Shown here piece after piece: positions 43,701 to 51,258 of a stretch of DNA of 64,000 nucleotides. The translations under genes and the position numbers were made by a program. Position 1 is the first letter of the stretch, and the number at the start of each line of letters is the position of its first letter. This DNA is from JOPF136 sp963773835 (GTDB lineage Bacteria > Acidobacteriota > Terriglobia > Acidiferrales > UBA7541), in NCBI GenBank assembly GCA_963773835.1, contig CAVZCQ010000002.1, positions 496,001 to 560,000 of the forward strand, given 5' to 3'. Under the pieces are notes generated by a model. It made no database searches and was not told the DNA's origin. It saw only the letters and a list, made by a program, of their open reading frames with translations.

Positions 43701-45471
43701 CTCGATCGAACTCGCCTGCGTGCACAATCTGCAGTCCCAGGATTCCGAGCGCGTCGGTATTCAGCGGATTCAGCGCCATCGCGCGCTCGGCCGCGGGACC
43801 AAACGCCGCCAGGTCACGCCGGAAGAAGTGCACCTGCGCGAGCGCGACCAGCGCGAACTGGTTCGCCCGATCCAGTTCGACCGCGCGCCGCGCCGCGGCC
43901 AGGGCTCGGTCCAGAGAGTTCGCGTCGCCCCGGAAACCAAACGCGTATTCGTCCACGTAGATCTGCGCGAGGCACGCCCACAAGTCCGGCTGCCGGTCGT
44001 TCCTCTCCAGCACGCGCTCCAGCCGGCTCTTGAGTCCCGCGTGGGACGACGGCGTAATCTGCTCGCGGTAGGCGAAATACTGGAACTGCCACTCCACCGG
44101 CGTGAGATCGCCGTCCTCCTTCTGCCGCATCGCAGCCCTTATGGAATGCACCAGCACCCCGTAGCTGTCGGCTACAGTCGCGACGATGCGGGCGGCCACG
44201 TCGTCCTGCGCCGCAAAAATGCTCGACGTCTGGAGATCCCGGTTGTAGGTCTCGGCCCAGAGCTGCGCTCCCGTCTGCGCGTCGATGAGCTGGGCGCTCA
44301 GGCGAATCGCGGAACCTCCCTTGCGGATGCTCCCTTCCAGCACGTAACGCGCCCCCAGTTTCCCGCCCAGGGCCCGCTCGTCTCCAGCCTCTCCCTTCAC
44401 TCGCGCTGCCGAGCCGCTCGCGACCACCGACAAGTACCGAAACCGCGAAAGCCCCGTAGTAATGCCTTCGGAGAGGCCGTCCGCGAACGACTCCATTTCT
44501 GCGTCACCAGAACACTTGAAAGGAAGCACGGCGACCCGGAAGCCCTCTTCGGCACGCATCGCGCCGGACGCGTCGCCAGCGGAAGGGCCTCGCGAATCGA
44601 GAGCCGCGGTTGCCGGCGCCGCCTGCAAGGGCTGCCGCGCCAGATCTCGCAGCTCATTGCCCACGTCGCGCGCCGTCTGCACGCGGCGGCGCGGATCCTT
44701 CTCCAGGCACCGCCGGATCACGCGCGCCAGATCTCCCGGCAGATCGGCGCGCAGATCCGCCACCGGCCGCGGCGTATCCCGAAGAATGGACGATGCCAGC
44801 TCCGCCGACGAGCGCCCCTGGAACGGCCGCTGCCCCGTCGCCATTTCGTACAGCAGGATCCCCAGCGAGAAAATGTCCGTGCGGTGGTCCACCACGTCGC
44901 CCGTCACCTGCTCCGGCGACATGTAGGCCGGCGTCCCCATCACCACGCCCGCTTCCGTCTTCGCGGCGAAACTCAGCGTGGCGTCCCCGGCGCTTTCCGC
45001 GTGGGTTTCTTTCGCCAGGCCGAAGTCCAGCACTTTCACCCGCCCGTCGCTGGTCAACATCACATTCGCGGGCTTCAGGTCCCGATGCACGATGCCCTTC
45101 TCGTGCGCCGCGGCCAGCGCCTCCGCCAGCGGCGTGACGATTTCGAGCAGACGGTCGAGCGGCAAACCCTGTTGGGGGATCAGTCGGTCGAGCGGCCGGC
45201 CTTCCACCAGTTCCATCGTCAGGAAGTGAACCCCGTCCGCCTCTTCCACTGAAAAAATCGTCACGATGTGCGGGTGATTCAGCGCCGCCACCGCCCGCGC
45301 TTCCCGTTGGAATCGCGCGAGCCGCTTCGGATCGCCAGCCATCTCCGCGGGAAGGACTTTCAGCGCCACGTCCCGCCCCAGCTTCGTGTCCGTCGCGCGA
45401 TACACCTCGCCCATGCCGCCCGCGCCGATCGCCGCGGTGATGTGATAGTGCGAGAGTGTCCGACCAATCAG
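40765..45471 (-). CDS. giant Ser/Thr kinase with three TolB-like + TPR modules
   Basis: About 1568 residues. The first ATG (45414) falls inside the kinase glycine loop (GAGGMGEVYRA). The family's conserved IGRTLSHYHITAAIGAGG precedes it in frame with no stop back to 45495. An AGGAGG then sits 6 bases before CTG 45471, so I infer a non-AUG start. Kinase motifs: HRDLKPANV, DFGLAK, GTPAYMSPEQV. After about residue 300 come three consecutive modules of ~415 residues, each starting with (E)GFWVAVLPFKYSG-type TolB-like sequence and followed by TPR helices; modules 2 and 3 are most alike. No membrane segment is evident. Followed by the amidase. Confidence 0.9.
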   Translation of the reverse strand: MIGRTLSHYHITAAIGAGGMGEVYRATDTKLGRDVALKVLPAEMAGDPKRLARFQREARAVAALNHPHIVTIFSVEEADGVHFLTMELVEGRPLDRLIPQQGLPLDRLLEIVTPLAEALAAAHEKGIVHRDLKPANVMLTSDGRVKVLDFGLAKETHAESAGDATLSFAAKTEAGVVMGTPAYMSPEQVTGDVVDHRTDIFSLGILLYEMATGQRPFQGRSSAELASSILRDTPRPVADLRADLPGDLARVIRRCLEKDPRRRVQTARDVGNELRDLARQPLQAAPATAALDSRGPSAGDASGAMRAEEGFRVAVLPFKCSGDAEMESFADGLSEGITTGLSRFRYLSVVASGSAARVKGEAGDERALGGKLGARYVLEGSIRKGGSAIRLSAQLIDAQTGAQLWAETYNRDLQTSSIFAAQDDVAARIVATVADSYGVLVHSIRAAMRQKEDGDLTPVEWQFQYFAYREQITPSSHAGLKSRLERVLERNDRQPDLWACLAQIYVDEYAFGFRGDANSLDRALAAARRAVELDRANQFALVALAQVHFFRRDLAAFGPAAERAMALNPLNTDALGILGLQIVHAGEFDRGTGIVRRAMELNDNHAGWMHFAPLWDHFHKGEYEQALECANRVDVPGLFWPYLVVASACGHLGRRAEAEAAVRDLVALDPEFAAHARSNIESWHFASGLVEPVLEGLRKAGLSIPAASGSSDSLRRSGTIAAKADGAEPGTDSGQARADEGFWVAVLPFKYSGASGELTALAEGLTEDIVTGLSRFSYLRVIARGSTARLKSESVDVRSAGKELGARYVMEGSLRQAGTKLRVTVQLVDATSGAHLWAETYERAFRPEAVFELQDDLVPRIVSTVADMHGVLPHTMSEALRSRTAEQLSPYEAVLRSFGYLELVTAEEHAAALAGLELAVQKASGNAECWAMLSLLCAQEYSHGFNVHPDSLGRALAAAHRAVEAAPSNHLVHLALAHVLFFRKEFQAFRNAAERTIALNPMDGAATVLLGCLMAFAGDWEHGCALVERATQLNPNHPGWHSYPAFYNAYRQGDYRGGLDAALRINLPGSWGTHFVLAATYGQLGERDAARNALRALLALRPDFAVIAREENGKWFAPELVEHLIDGLRKAGLEIAPEKGAAAPAAATETTGSTTREASGAMRAEEGFWVAVLPFKYSGANTDLIALAEGLSEEIVTGLARFSYLRVIARGSTVRFKTEGADLRTAGRELGARYVMEGSLRQAGTKLRVAVQLVDTTSGAHLWAETYDRAFIPEAVFDLQDDLVPRIVSTVADQHGILPRSMSEAIRNKSDTQLRPYEAVFRVFGLHERMSAQEHAAVRDLLERIVRDAPDQSDCWAMLATLYSDEYMLGLNVRPDSLGRALAAAQRAVEIAPASALASQALAQCLFFRRERQAFRPVAERTLALNPMDGATTAFMGILMACAGDWEHGCGVTDSAMRLNPHFPGWYRLGAVFNAYRTREYRAAIDAALRIQMPGYYWTAVARAAAYGQLGERQAAQKALEELLAIRPEFAGAASEELGKWFEKELVEHFLEGLGKAGLDLTATRPGQ

Positions 45472-45575
45472 CTCGATCCTCCTGCCAGCAGGTTAGTGGT
45501 CAGTACGGCTCAGTTTCTGGACGAACGCGGGCCCGATTCTACACCCCGAAAACGCAGGCGGGCGCTGCGAACAAC

Positions 45576-48002
45576 CTACTTCACCCCGTCGAGCCCGACG
45601 CGCCGCAGCAGTTCAACAAAGCGCGGGTCTGAGCGCAGGCTATCCAGACGGGCATCGGTTGTCAGAGAAACCGCGAAATAGTAGGACCGTGATTTGTAGG
45701 CCCGATCGAACCAGGCAAATACCTGATCTTTTTCTCCCAAGCCCGCATAAATCATTGCCTGATTGTAGGGCGCGACGTAGCCCTGGGCCGACAACTCCTT
45801 CAATTGATCCAACACCTTCTGCGCCTCGCTCCTCTTCCCCGAGATCGCGTACACGTGTCCGAGGTTGGACCATAGCTCGGCATTGTCCTTCTCCAGTTCG
45901 AGCGCGCGCTGATATTCGGCAATCGCGTCCGTCAACCTTCCCTTTGCTTGATAGGCCCGGCCGAGGAATTCGTGGTTGAACCAGAAACTCGGGTCCAGCT
46001 CGATCGCACCGCGCAGTTGCTCAATCGCGGTGTCCCACTGACGCGTAAAGACGGAGATCGATCCGGCGAAACCATTGGCCAGGCTGGAGAGCGGGTCAAC
46101 TTCGACACACCGCTTCGCTTCTGCCACGGCCTGTTCCTTTCGTCCCATCGGGGCCAAAAACCAGGAGTAGTAGCCATGAGCCTCCGAACTGTTCGGATTC
46201 AGCTCGATGGCACGCTGGAATTCCCGTTCCGCGGCGGCCCAATCCCATTCATACCAGTGAGCGACGAGCGCCAGGGAAAGGTGAGCTTCACTGTTGGACT
46301 CGTCGATTCCCAAGGCCTTCTCGGCCGCATTCTTTGCTCCAGGCCCTGCTTCGCTGGGAGGCATAAACCAATCGTCCTGATTGATGTAGTTGTAAGCCAG
46401 GCCGCCATAGGCCAATGCGTAGTTTGGATCGAGGGCGATGGCCTGATCGAAGTAGGCGATCCCCTTGCCGAATCCGTCCTTGGAAAGTTTGTTTGTGTAG
46501 TATTTGCCCTTGAGATAGAGCTGGTAGGCCTGGGGATTGTCCGTTGAGCCTTTCGTCAGCTTTTGCTGGTCCGCTTCCGAAAGCTGTGAGCGCAACCGTT
46601 GCGAAACTTCCCTGGCAATGTCGCTCTGAACCGCCAGCAGGTCGGCCAGCTTACGGTTGTACTGCTGGCCCCACAACTGTTTGCCGTCACGAACGTCGTC
46701 GAGCTCGACCCCAATGGTCAGGTCATCGCCTCGCTGCCCGACGCGGCCCGTGAGCACGGCCTGGACGCGAAGCTCGTCGCCGACCTTTTGGACATCGATC
46801 GCTTTCCCTTTGTAATGGGAAGCGACACTGTGCGGAATCACTTTCAGACCAGGCAGCCGGGCCAGGCTGTTGTTGATGCTTTCGGTGATGCCATCGGAAA
46901 TGTATTCTGCATCGGGATCGTTGCTCCGAATCTCAAGGGGCAGAACGGCGATGGAATCAATCCGAGTCGTCCTGGAGCCTTTCAGATACATCCCGACTCC
47001 GGCGGCACCGATCACAAGCAGGCCGGCGGAAATCACCAAAGCGAACTTGTAACGTTGGATTCCAGAGGCGGCCCGCGCCGGCGTGGCTGCGAGCGGCGGG
47101 CGGAGATCGGTTGTGGTCTGGACCGCCGCCGCTTGTGACGGCTGCCGCGCCATGTCCCGCAACTCGTTGCCGATGTCGCGAGCGGTCTGGACTCGCTGTC
47201 GTGGATCCTTCTCGAGGCACCGCCGGATCACGCGCGCCAGATCTCCCGGCAGATCGCCACGCAAATCCGCTACCGGCTGCGGCGTATCTCGAAGGATGGA
47301 CGATGCCAGCTCCGCCGACGAGCGCCCTTGGAACGGCCGCTGCCCCGTCGCCATTTCGTACAGCAGGATCCCCAGAGAGAAGATGTCCGTGCGGTGGTCC
47401 ACAACCTCGCCCGCCACCTGTTCGGGGGACATGTAGGCCGGCGTCCCCATCACCACGCCCGCCTCGGTCTGGCCGTCTGAGGTGAGCGTCGGTTCATCCA
47501 GGCTGCCCTCGCGAGTCTCCTTTGCCAGGCCGAAATCCAACACTTTGACGCGGCCGTCGGAGGTGACCATCACGTTCGCGGGCTTCAGGTCGCGATGCAC
47601 GATCCCTTTTTCGTGCGCCGCGGAGAGCGCTGCGGCAAGGGCGCTCGCAATTTCGACGATGCGCTCGAGGGGGAGTCCATTCGCGGGGATCAGCCGGTCG
47701 AGCGACTGGCCCTCGACCAACTCCATGGTGAGGAAGTGGAGGCCTTCGGCTTTTTCTACCGAGAAAATTGTCACGATGTGCGGGTGATTCAGCGCCGCCA
47801 CGGCCCGCGCTTCCCGCTGGAATCGCGCCAGGCGCTTGGGATCGCGCGCCATCTCCTCCGGCAGCACTTTGAGCGCCACGTCCCGCCCCAGCTTCGTGTC
47901 CGTCGCGCGATACACCTCGCCCATGCCGCCCGCGCCGATCGCCGCGGTGATGCGGTAGTGCCCTAACGTCCTGCCGATTTTAGGAGTGGATTCACTCAAC
48001 AA
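45576..48002 (-). CDS. membrane Ser/Thr kinase with TolB-like and TPR extracytoplasmic region
   Basis: 808 residues, ATG 48002. Kinase: GAGGMGEVYRATD, HRDLKPANVM, DFGLAK, GTPAYMSPEQVAG; its first 260 residues are strikingly similar to the neighbouring giant kinase, pointing to a local duplication. A single membrane segment (FALVISAGLLVIGAAGVGMY, about residue 335) separates it from a TolB-like domain (DSIAVLPLEIRSN, KQLWGQQYNRKLADLLAVQS). A TPR array follows (FDQAIALDPNYALAYGGLAY, FQRAIELNPNSSEAHGYYSW, YQRALELEKDNAELWSNLGH). It probably senses an external signal through the TPR part. Confidence 0.93.
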   Translation of the reverse strand: MLSESTPKIGRTLGHYRITAAIGAGGMGEVYRATDTKLGRDVALKVLPEEMARDPKRLARFQREARAVAALNHPHIVTIFSVEKAEGLHFLTMELVEGQSLDRLIPANGLPLERIVEIASALAAALSAAHEKGIVHRDLKPANVMVTSDGRVKVLDFGLAKETREGSLDEPTLTSDGQTEAGVVMGTPAYMSPEQVAGEVVDHRTDIFSLGILLYEMATGQRPFQGRSSAELASSILRDTPQPVADLRGDLPGDLARVIRRCLEKDPRQRVQTARDIGNELRDMARQPSQAAAVQTTTDLRPPLAATPARAASGIQRYKFALVISAGLLVIGAAGVGMYLKGSRTTRIDSIAVLPLEIRSNDPDAEYISDGITESINNSLARLPGLKVIPHSVASHYKGKAIDVQKVGDELRVQAVLTGRVGQRGDDLTIGVELDDVRDGKQLWGQQYNRKLADLLAVQSDIAREVSQRLRSQLSEADQQKLTKGSTDNPQAYQLYLKGKYYTNKLSKDGFGKGIAYFDQAIALDPNYALAYGGLAYNYINQDDWFMPPSEAGPGAKNAAEKALGIDESNSEAHLSLALVAHWYEWDWAAAEREFQRAIELNPNSSEAHGYYSWFLAPMGRKEQAVAEAKRCVEVDPLSSLANGFAGSISVFTRQWDTAIEQLRGAIELDPSFWFNHEFLGRAYQAKGRLTDAIAEYQRALELEKDNAELWSNLGHVYAISGKRSEAQKVLDQLKELSAQGYVAPYNQAMIYAGLGEKDQVFAWFDRAYKSRSYYFAVSLTTDARLDSLRSDPRFVELLRRVGLDGVK

Positions 48003-48160
48003 CGCTGCATGTTACGCCCAGCTCCCCAGAGCAGGCAATCGCGCGATTCCCACAGATCGCGCGCGCAAGTGTTGCGCTCGTTCTCTTTCCGCGCCGGCAA
48101 TGGACGAACGGCGGAGTTGAAGGTATCGTCTCCGCGCCCAACTCCCACGGCCCGGACAGA

Positions 48161-49072
48161 ATGAATCCTCTCGCCCACCCGCTCGTGCTCGTCAACCCCT
48201 CCGCCGGCCGCGGCCGCGCGGTCTCACTCCGCGGCGCCATCGAATCCTACTGGCGCCAGCAGGGCGTTCGCGCCGATTTCTGCGTTCCGAAATCCCCTGA
48301 TGCAGCGCGCCTCCGCACCGGCAGCGCCTCCGCTGCTGGATACTCCTGTGTTGTCGTTCTGGGTGGCGATGGCACCGTGCATGAAGCCATCAACGGCATC
48401 GCAGCCCCAGCCATTCCTCTGGGAATCCTGCCTGCGGGCGGCGGCAATGACCTGGCTCGCGCGCTCGGCATCCCGCTCGACCCCTTCGAAGCGGCACACG
48501 CGCTTCTACATTCCCGCCCTCGCCGCATCGATCTCCTGCGGTTGACTGCCGCAGCCGGCCGCGCGTGTCTCTACGCCGGCGCGGGCGGCGCAGGACTTGA
48601 CTCCGAGGCCGCTCGTCTGGCGAACACGCGATTTCGCCATGTTCCCGGCGCGGCTCGGTACGTCGCCGCTGCTATCGCAGCCTACCGCGAGGCGCGTCCT
48701 CTCCACGTACGGCTCCAAGCCGACGGCGTCTCCCTCGAATTCTCCGCGCACCTCGTCGCCGTCGCCAATACTCCCAGCTACGGAAGCGGCATCCGCATCG
48801 CGCCCGCCGCCCAAATCGACGACGGATGGATGGATCTCGCCATGGTCGCCCCGCTCCGCTGGACCCAGGTGCTCGACGGCCTGTTCCTGGCCCTGCGCAA
48901 TGGCGACATCCGCTGGCCCGAAATGCGCCGCCTCCGCGCCCGCAAAATCCGCCTCGAGACCGATCGCCCGGTGATCTTCCATGGCGATGGAGAAGTGCTC
49001 GGAGAGACGCCGGTTGAAATCGAGGTGCTTCCTGGCGCGCTCGAGGTTCTGGCCCCGAATTGGAGCCGCTGA
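48161..49072 (+). CDS. diacylglycerol kinase-family lipid kinase (YegS/BmrU-like)
   Basis: 303 residues. The catalytic-domain motifs are intact: VLVNPSAGRG near the start, VVLGGDGTVHEAINGI (the GGDGT nucleotide-binding motif) and LGILPAGGGNDLARAL. Further conserved parts are ANTPSYGSGIRIAPAAQIDD and FHGDGEVLGETPVEIEVLPG. Such enzymes phosphorylate diacylglycerol, sphingoid or related lipids at the membrane face. It stands alone on the plus strand between a kinase gene and a minus-strand cluster. Substrate not predictable. Confidence 0.93.
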   Translation: MNPLAHPLVLVNPSAGRGRAVSLRGAIESYWRQQGVRADFCVPKSPDAARLRTGSASAAGYSCVVVLGGDGTVHEAINGIAAPAIPLGILPAGGGNDLARALGIPLDPFEAAHALLHSRPRRIDLLRLTAAAGRACLYAGAGGAGLDSEAARLANTRFRHVPGAARYVAAAIAAYREARPLHVRLQADGVSLEFSAHLVAVANTPSYGSGIRIAPAAQIDDGWMDLAMVAPLRWTQVLDGLFLALRNGDIRWPEMRRLRARKIRLETDRPVIFHGDGEVLGETPVEIEVLPGALEVLAPNWSR

Positions 49073-49110
49073 CGCTCTTCAGCCAGCAGGAGGAGTGGCA
49101 ATTTGGCGGG

Positions 49111-49506
49111 CTATTTCTTCTTCACGATGGTCAGGCTCAGATAGATGTCTTTGCGGTCGTCCAGCGCGGAGAGCCGCCGCGTGGACGAGACGTCGCCCTT
49201 GAACTCCGCATGAATCTCGTAATCCGTGTTCGGGTCCAGCCCGCTGAACCGGTAATGCCCGTCATCGTCCGTGAACGACGTCTTCACCGATTTGTTTTGC
49301 AGGTTCTTCAGAAACACGATCGCGCCCGAAATCGGATTCTCCGCCTTATCCTGCACCAGGCCGTGCACCGTTTTCAGCAACGGCTCCTTCTTCTTGTCCT
49401 GCGCGGCCCCGGCAACCACGGCGGCGAACACAAACGTCGCTAGCCCGCACACGAGCGCCGCGCGAAACAAAACGGAAAACCTCCCGCCGTTGCGTTGGGA
49501 ATTCAT
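49111..49506 (-). CDS. exported carboxypeptidase-regulatory-like (Cna B-type) domain protein
   Basis: 131 residues from ATG 49506; the frame reaching up to 49656 is Lys/Arg-rich shadow sequence. Signal segment AALVCGLATFVFAAVVAGAA, then one small beta-sandwich: TVHGLVQDKAENPISGAIVF, SVKTSFTDDDGHYRFSGLDP, NTDYEIHAEFKGDVSST. This is the carboxypeptidase D regulatory-like fold common in Acidobacteriota exported proteins. It lies just downstream of the LysW-like gene and may share its transcript. Confidence 0.85.
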   Translation of the reverse strand: MNSQRNGGRFSVLFRAALVCGLATFVFAAVVAGAAQDKKKEPLLKTVHGLVQDKAENPISGAIVFLKNLQNKSVKTSFTDDDGHYRFSGLDPNTDYEIHAEFKGDVSSTRRLSALDDRKDIYLSLTIVKKK

Positions 49507-49570
49507 ACGAAAGCTTGGATGACCGCCGGTGGGGGAAGGATGCAGGCTATCAGGGAAACTCGAGGCGGTT

Positions 49571-49804
49571 TCAGGCGTCTTCTTCCTCTTCTTCCTCCTC
49601 TTCCTCTTCGTCTTCTTCCTCGAGATCTTCGGCGTCCCCGTTGGACGATTCCTCATCCTCGTCCGAGAGCACGTTCACCTGCACCGGAGACACGGCCACC
49701 ACTTCCAGCTCCACTTCGCATTCCGGGCAGCTCAGGATTTCGCCTTCTTCGACCTCGTCCTCTTCCAAGTCGAGAACACCGCCGCATTCGGGGCACCTGA
49801 CCAC
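49571..49804 (-). CDS. LysW-like zinc-ribbon carrier protein with poly-Glu tail
   Basis: 77 residues from GTG 49804; GGAGGG lies 9 bases upstream, and the frame to 49825 covers that site and is rejected. The N-terminal fold matches LysW: RCPECGGVLDLEEDEVEEG, then ILSCPECEVELEVVAVSPV, with two CPEC zinc knuckles. LysW carries the growing amino group intermediate of lysine or arginine synthesis on a C-terminal EDWGE Glu. Here the tail is instead a long acidic run (EDLEEEDEEEEEEEEEEDA) without the W-G-E end. No lysine genes are nearby. Role unknown, possibly a distinct amino-group carrier or a chaperone-like acidic protein. Confidence 0.75.
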   Translation of the reverse strand: MVRCPECGGVLDLEEDEVEEGEILSCPECEVELEVVAVSPVQVNVLSDEDEESSNGDAEDLEEEDEEEEEEEEEEDA

Positions 49805-49846
49805 GGCAAATTTCCCTCCTTCCACCCGGCTCTATCAAGATGCCGT

Positions 49847-49852
49847 ATTATA
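49847..49852 (-). promoter_or_regulatory. candidate -10 box for the LysW-like gene
   Basis: Perfect TATAAT on the minus strand (49852-49847), 43 bp upstream of the GTG start. A TTGACA lies only 9 bp further up, too close for a standard -35, so the promoter may be extended or the TTGACA coincidental. The same bases read GTATTATATA on the plus strand and may also serve the divergent Nudix gene. Confidence 0.45.
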
Positions 49853-49877
49853 TACCCCGGTTGTCAAGGGGAACTCC

Positions 49878-50396
49878 GTGGCGGGCGTTCCGATTCCGAA
49901 GCATTGGAATTCGGGATCCCGGCACCATTCGCCAGTGGCCAGCCCCAGAGAGTATCCGGAGCGCCCCGTCGTCGGCGTCGGCGGCGTCGTCATCGAGCGC
50001 GGTCGCGTCCTGCTCATCCGCCGCGGCAGCGAACCCCTCAAAGGCCAGTGGTCCATTCCCGGCGGCACTCTCGAAACCGGCGAAACCCTCGAAGAAGGCA
50101 CCCGCCGCGAGATGGAGGAAGAAACCGGCCTGCGCGTCCGCGTTGGGGAACTGATCGAGGTGTTCGAACGCATATTCCGCGATCCGGACGATCACCACCC
50201 CCGCCCCCGCTACCACTTTGTCATCCTCGACTACCTCTGCCACCGCATCTCCGGCGAGCCGCGCGCCGGCAGCGACGTTACCGACATTGCCTGGGCCGCG
50301 GAAAACGAGCTCGGATCCTACCATCTGACCCCCACCGCCACCCGCATCCTGAAAAAAGCCTACGCCATGACCGCCGCCCGCGAAACTCATCACTAG
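49878..50396 (+). CDS. Nudix hydrolase
   Basis: 172 residues from GTG 49878, preceded by AAGGGGA 5 bases upstream; GTG 49935 is an alternative. The Nudix box is complete: GGTLETGETLEEGTRREMEE followed by ETGL. The preceding VVGVGGVVIERGRVLLIRR and WSIPGG strands and a later HFVILDYLCHRI place it with the MutT/ADP-ribose-pyrophosphatase-like group. It hydrolyses a nucleoside diphosphate linked to another moiety. Divergent from the LysW-like gene. The frame running upstream from 49515 is serine-rich shadow sequence over LysW. Confidence 0.92.
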   Translation: MAGVPIPKHWNSGSRHHSPVASPREYPERPVVGVGGVVIERGRVLLIRRGSEPLKGQWSIPGGTLETGETLEEGTRREMEEETGLRVRVGELIEVFERIFRDPDDHHPRPRYHFVILDYLCHRISGEPRAGSDVTDIAWAAENELGSYHLTPTATRILKKAYAMTAARETHH

Positions 50397-50420
50397 CCCG
50401 GATCATTGATCAGAACGAAA

Positions 50421-50478
50421 GGGCGGGGTTTGAACCCCGCCGTAAGCTTCGCCCTATATTCAGGGGTTTCAACCCCTG
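50421..50478. repeat. twin-hairpin element (family R4), copy 2
   Basis: Hairpin GGCGGGGTTTGAACCCCGCC (50422-50441), 19 bp spacer, hairpin CAGGGGTTTCAACCCCTG (50461-50478). The same layout as 15701-15756. It lies between the convergent Nudix and glycosyltransferase stops, where it could act as a two-way terminator. Confidence 0.8.
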
Positions 50479-50505
50479 AGGCCACTCCCGTCCAGTGCTC
50501 GCGCA

Positions 50506-51258
50506 TCACGCTGCTCTCGCTTTCCGCCGCGGGTACCGCCCGCACACCGAATTCCACCGGATCACAAAAAGGTCGAGCAGCATCAGCAGGCTGTCGCGGT
50601 ACACATTCACTTTGGTATTCGGGTCGTGCGCCCACCGCACCGGAATCTCCACCGCCCTCAGCCCGTGATGCCGCGCCAGATACAGCAGCTCCGGGTCGAA
50701 CCCGAACCGCTCGATCCTCTGCTGCTCGAACAGAATCCGCGCCCGGTCCATCCGGAACGCTTTGAACCCGCATTGCGTGTCCACAAACGGAATCCACAGC
50801 ACCGCCTGCACGATTTTGTTGAACAAAATCCCCGCCACCTCCCGGAACCTCGATTGGTGCGCGGAAATCAGCCGCCGGTCGAGCGCCCGCGACCCGAACG
50901 CCACCTCCGCCCCTTCCAGCGCCGCCAGCAGTTTGTCCGCCTCCTCAATCGGCGCGGAAAGGTCGGCATCCGTAAACAGCCCCACCCGCCCCCGCGCTTC
51001 CAGCATTCCGTGGCGAACGCTGTAGCCTTTTCCGTAGTTCCGCCCGTTCGCGAGCAGCCGCAGCCACGGCAGCCGGGCCGCCGCCTCCGCCGTCACGCGC
51101 GCCGTCCCGTCCGTCGAGCCGTCATCTATAACCAGGACTTCGGCTTTCATTCGTTTGGCATCGAGCCACGCCGCAATTTTCTCCAGCGTCGGCGGCAGCC
51201 GTCCCTCTTCGTTGTACGCCGGGATGACGATCGACAGCGCCACCTCCGGCTCGCTCAC
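50506..51258 (-). CDS. dolichyl-phosphate-type glycosyltransferase (GT2)
   Basis: 250 residues from GTG 51258, which overlaps the pcm stop (GTGA). GT-A core: LSIVIPAYNEEGRLPPTLEK, EVLVIDDGSTDGTA, GKGYSVRHGMLEA, VGLFTDADLSAPIEE, then FVDTQCGFKAFRMD and YLARHHGLRAVEIPVRWAHD. This resembles ALG5-type polyprenyl-phosphate sugar transferases; no C-terminal membrane helices are present, so it may be a soluble variant. Translationally coupled with pcm. Residues near the end are Arg-rich. Confidence 0.92.
   Translation of the reverse strand: MSEPEVALSIVIPAYNEEGRLPPTLEKIAAWLDAKRMKAEVLVIDDGSTDGTARVTAEAAARLPWLRLLANGRNYGKGYSVRHGMLEARGRVGLFTDADLSAPIEEADKLLAALEGAEVAFGSRALDRRLISAHQSRFREVAGILFNKIVQAVLWIPFVDTQCGFKAFRMDRARILFEQQRIERFGFDPELLYLARHHGLRAVEIPVRWAHDPNTKVNVYRDSLLMLLDLFVIRWNSVCGRYPRRKARAA

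Noticed and set aside
42745..45252. 835-residue plus-strand open frame opposite the giant kinase
   Set aside because: His/Arg/Pro-rich antisense shadow of the minus-strand kinase coding region.
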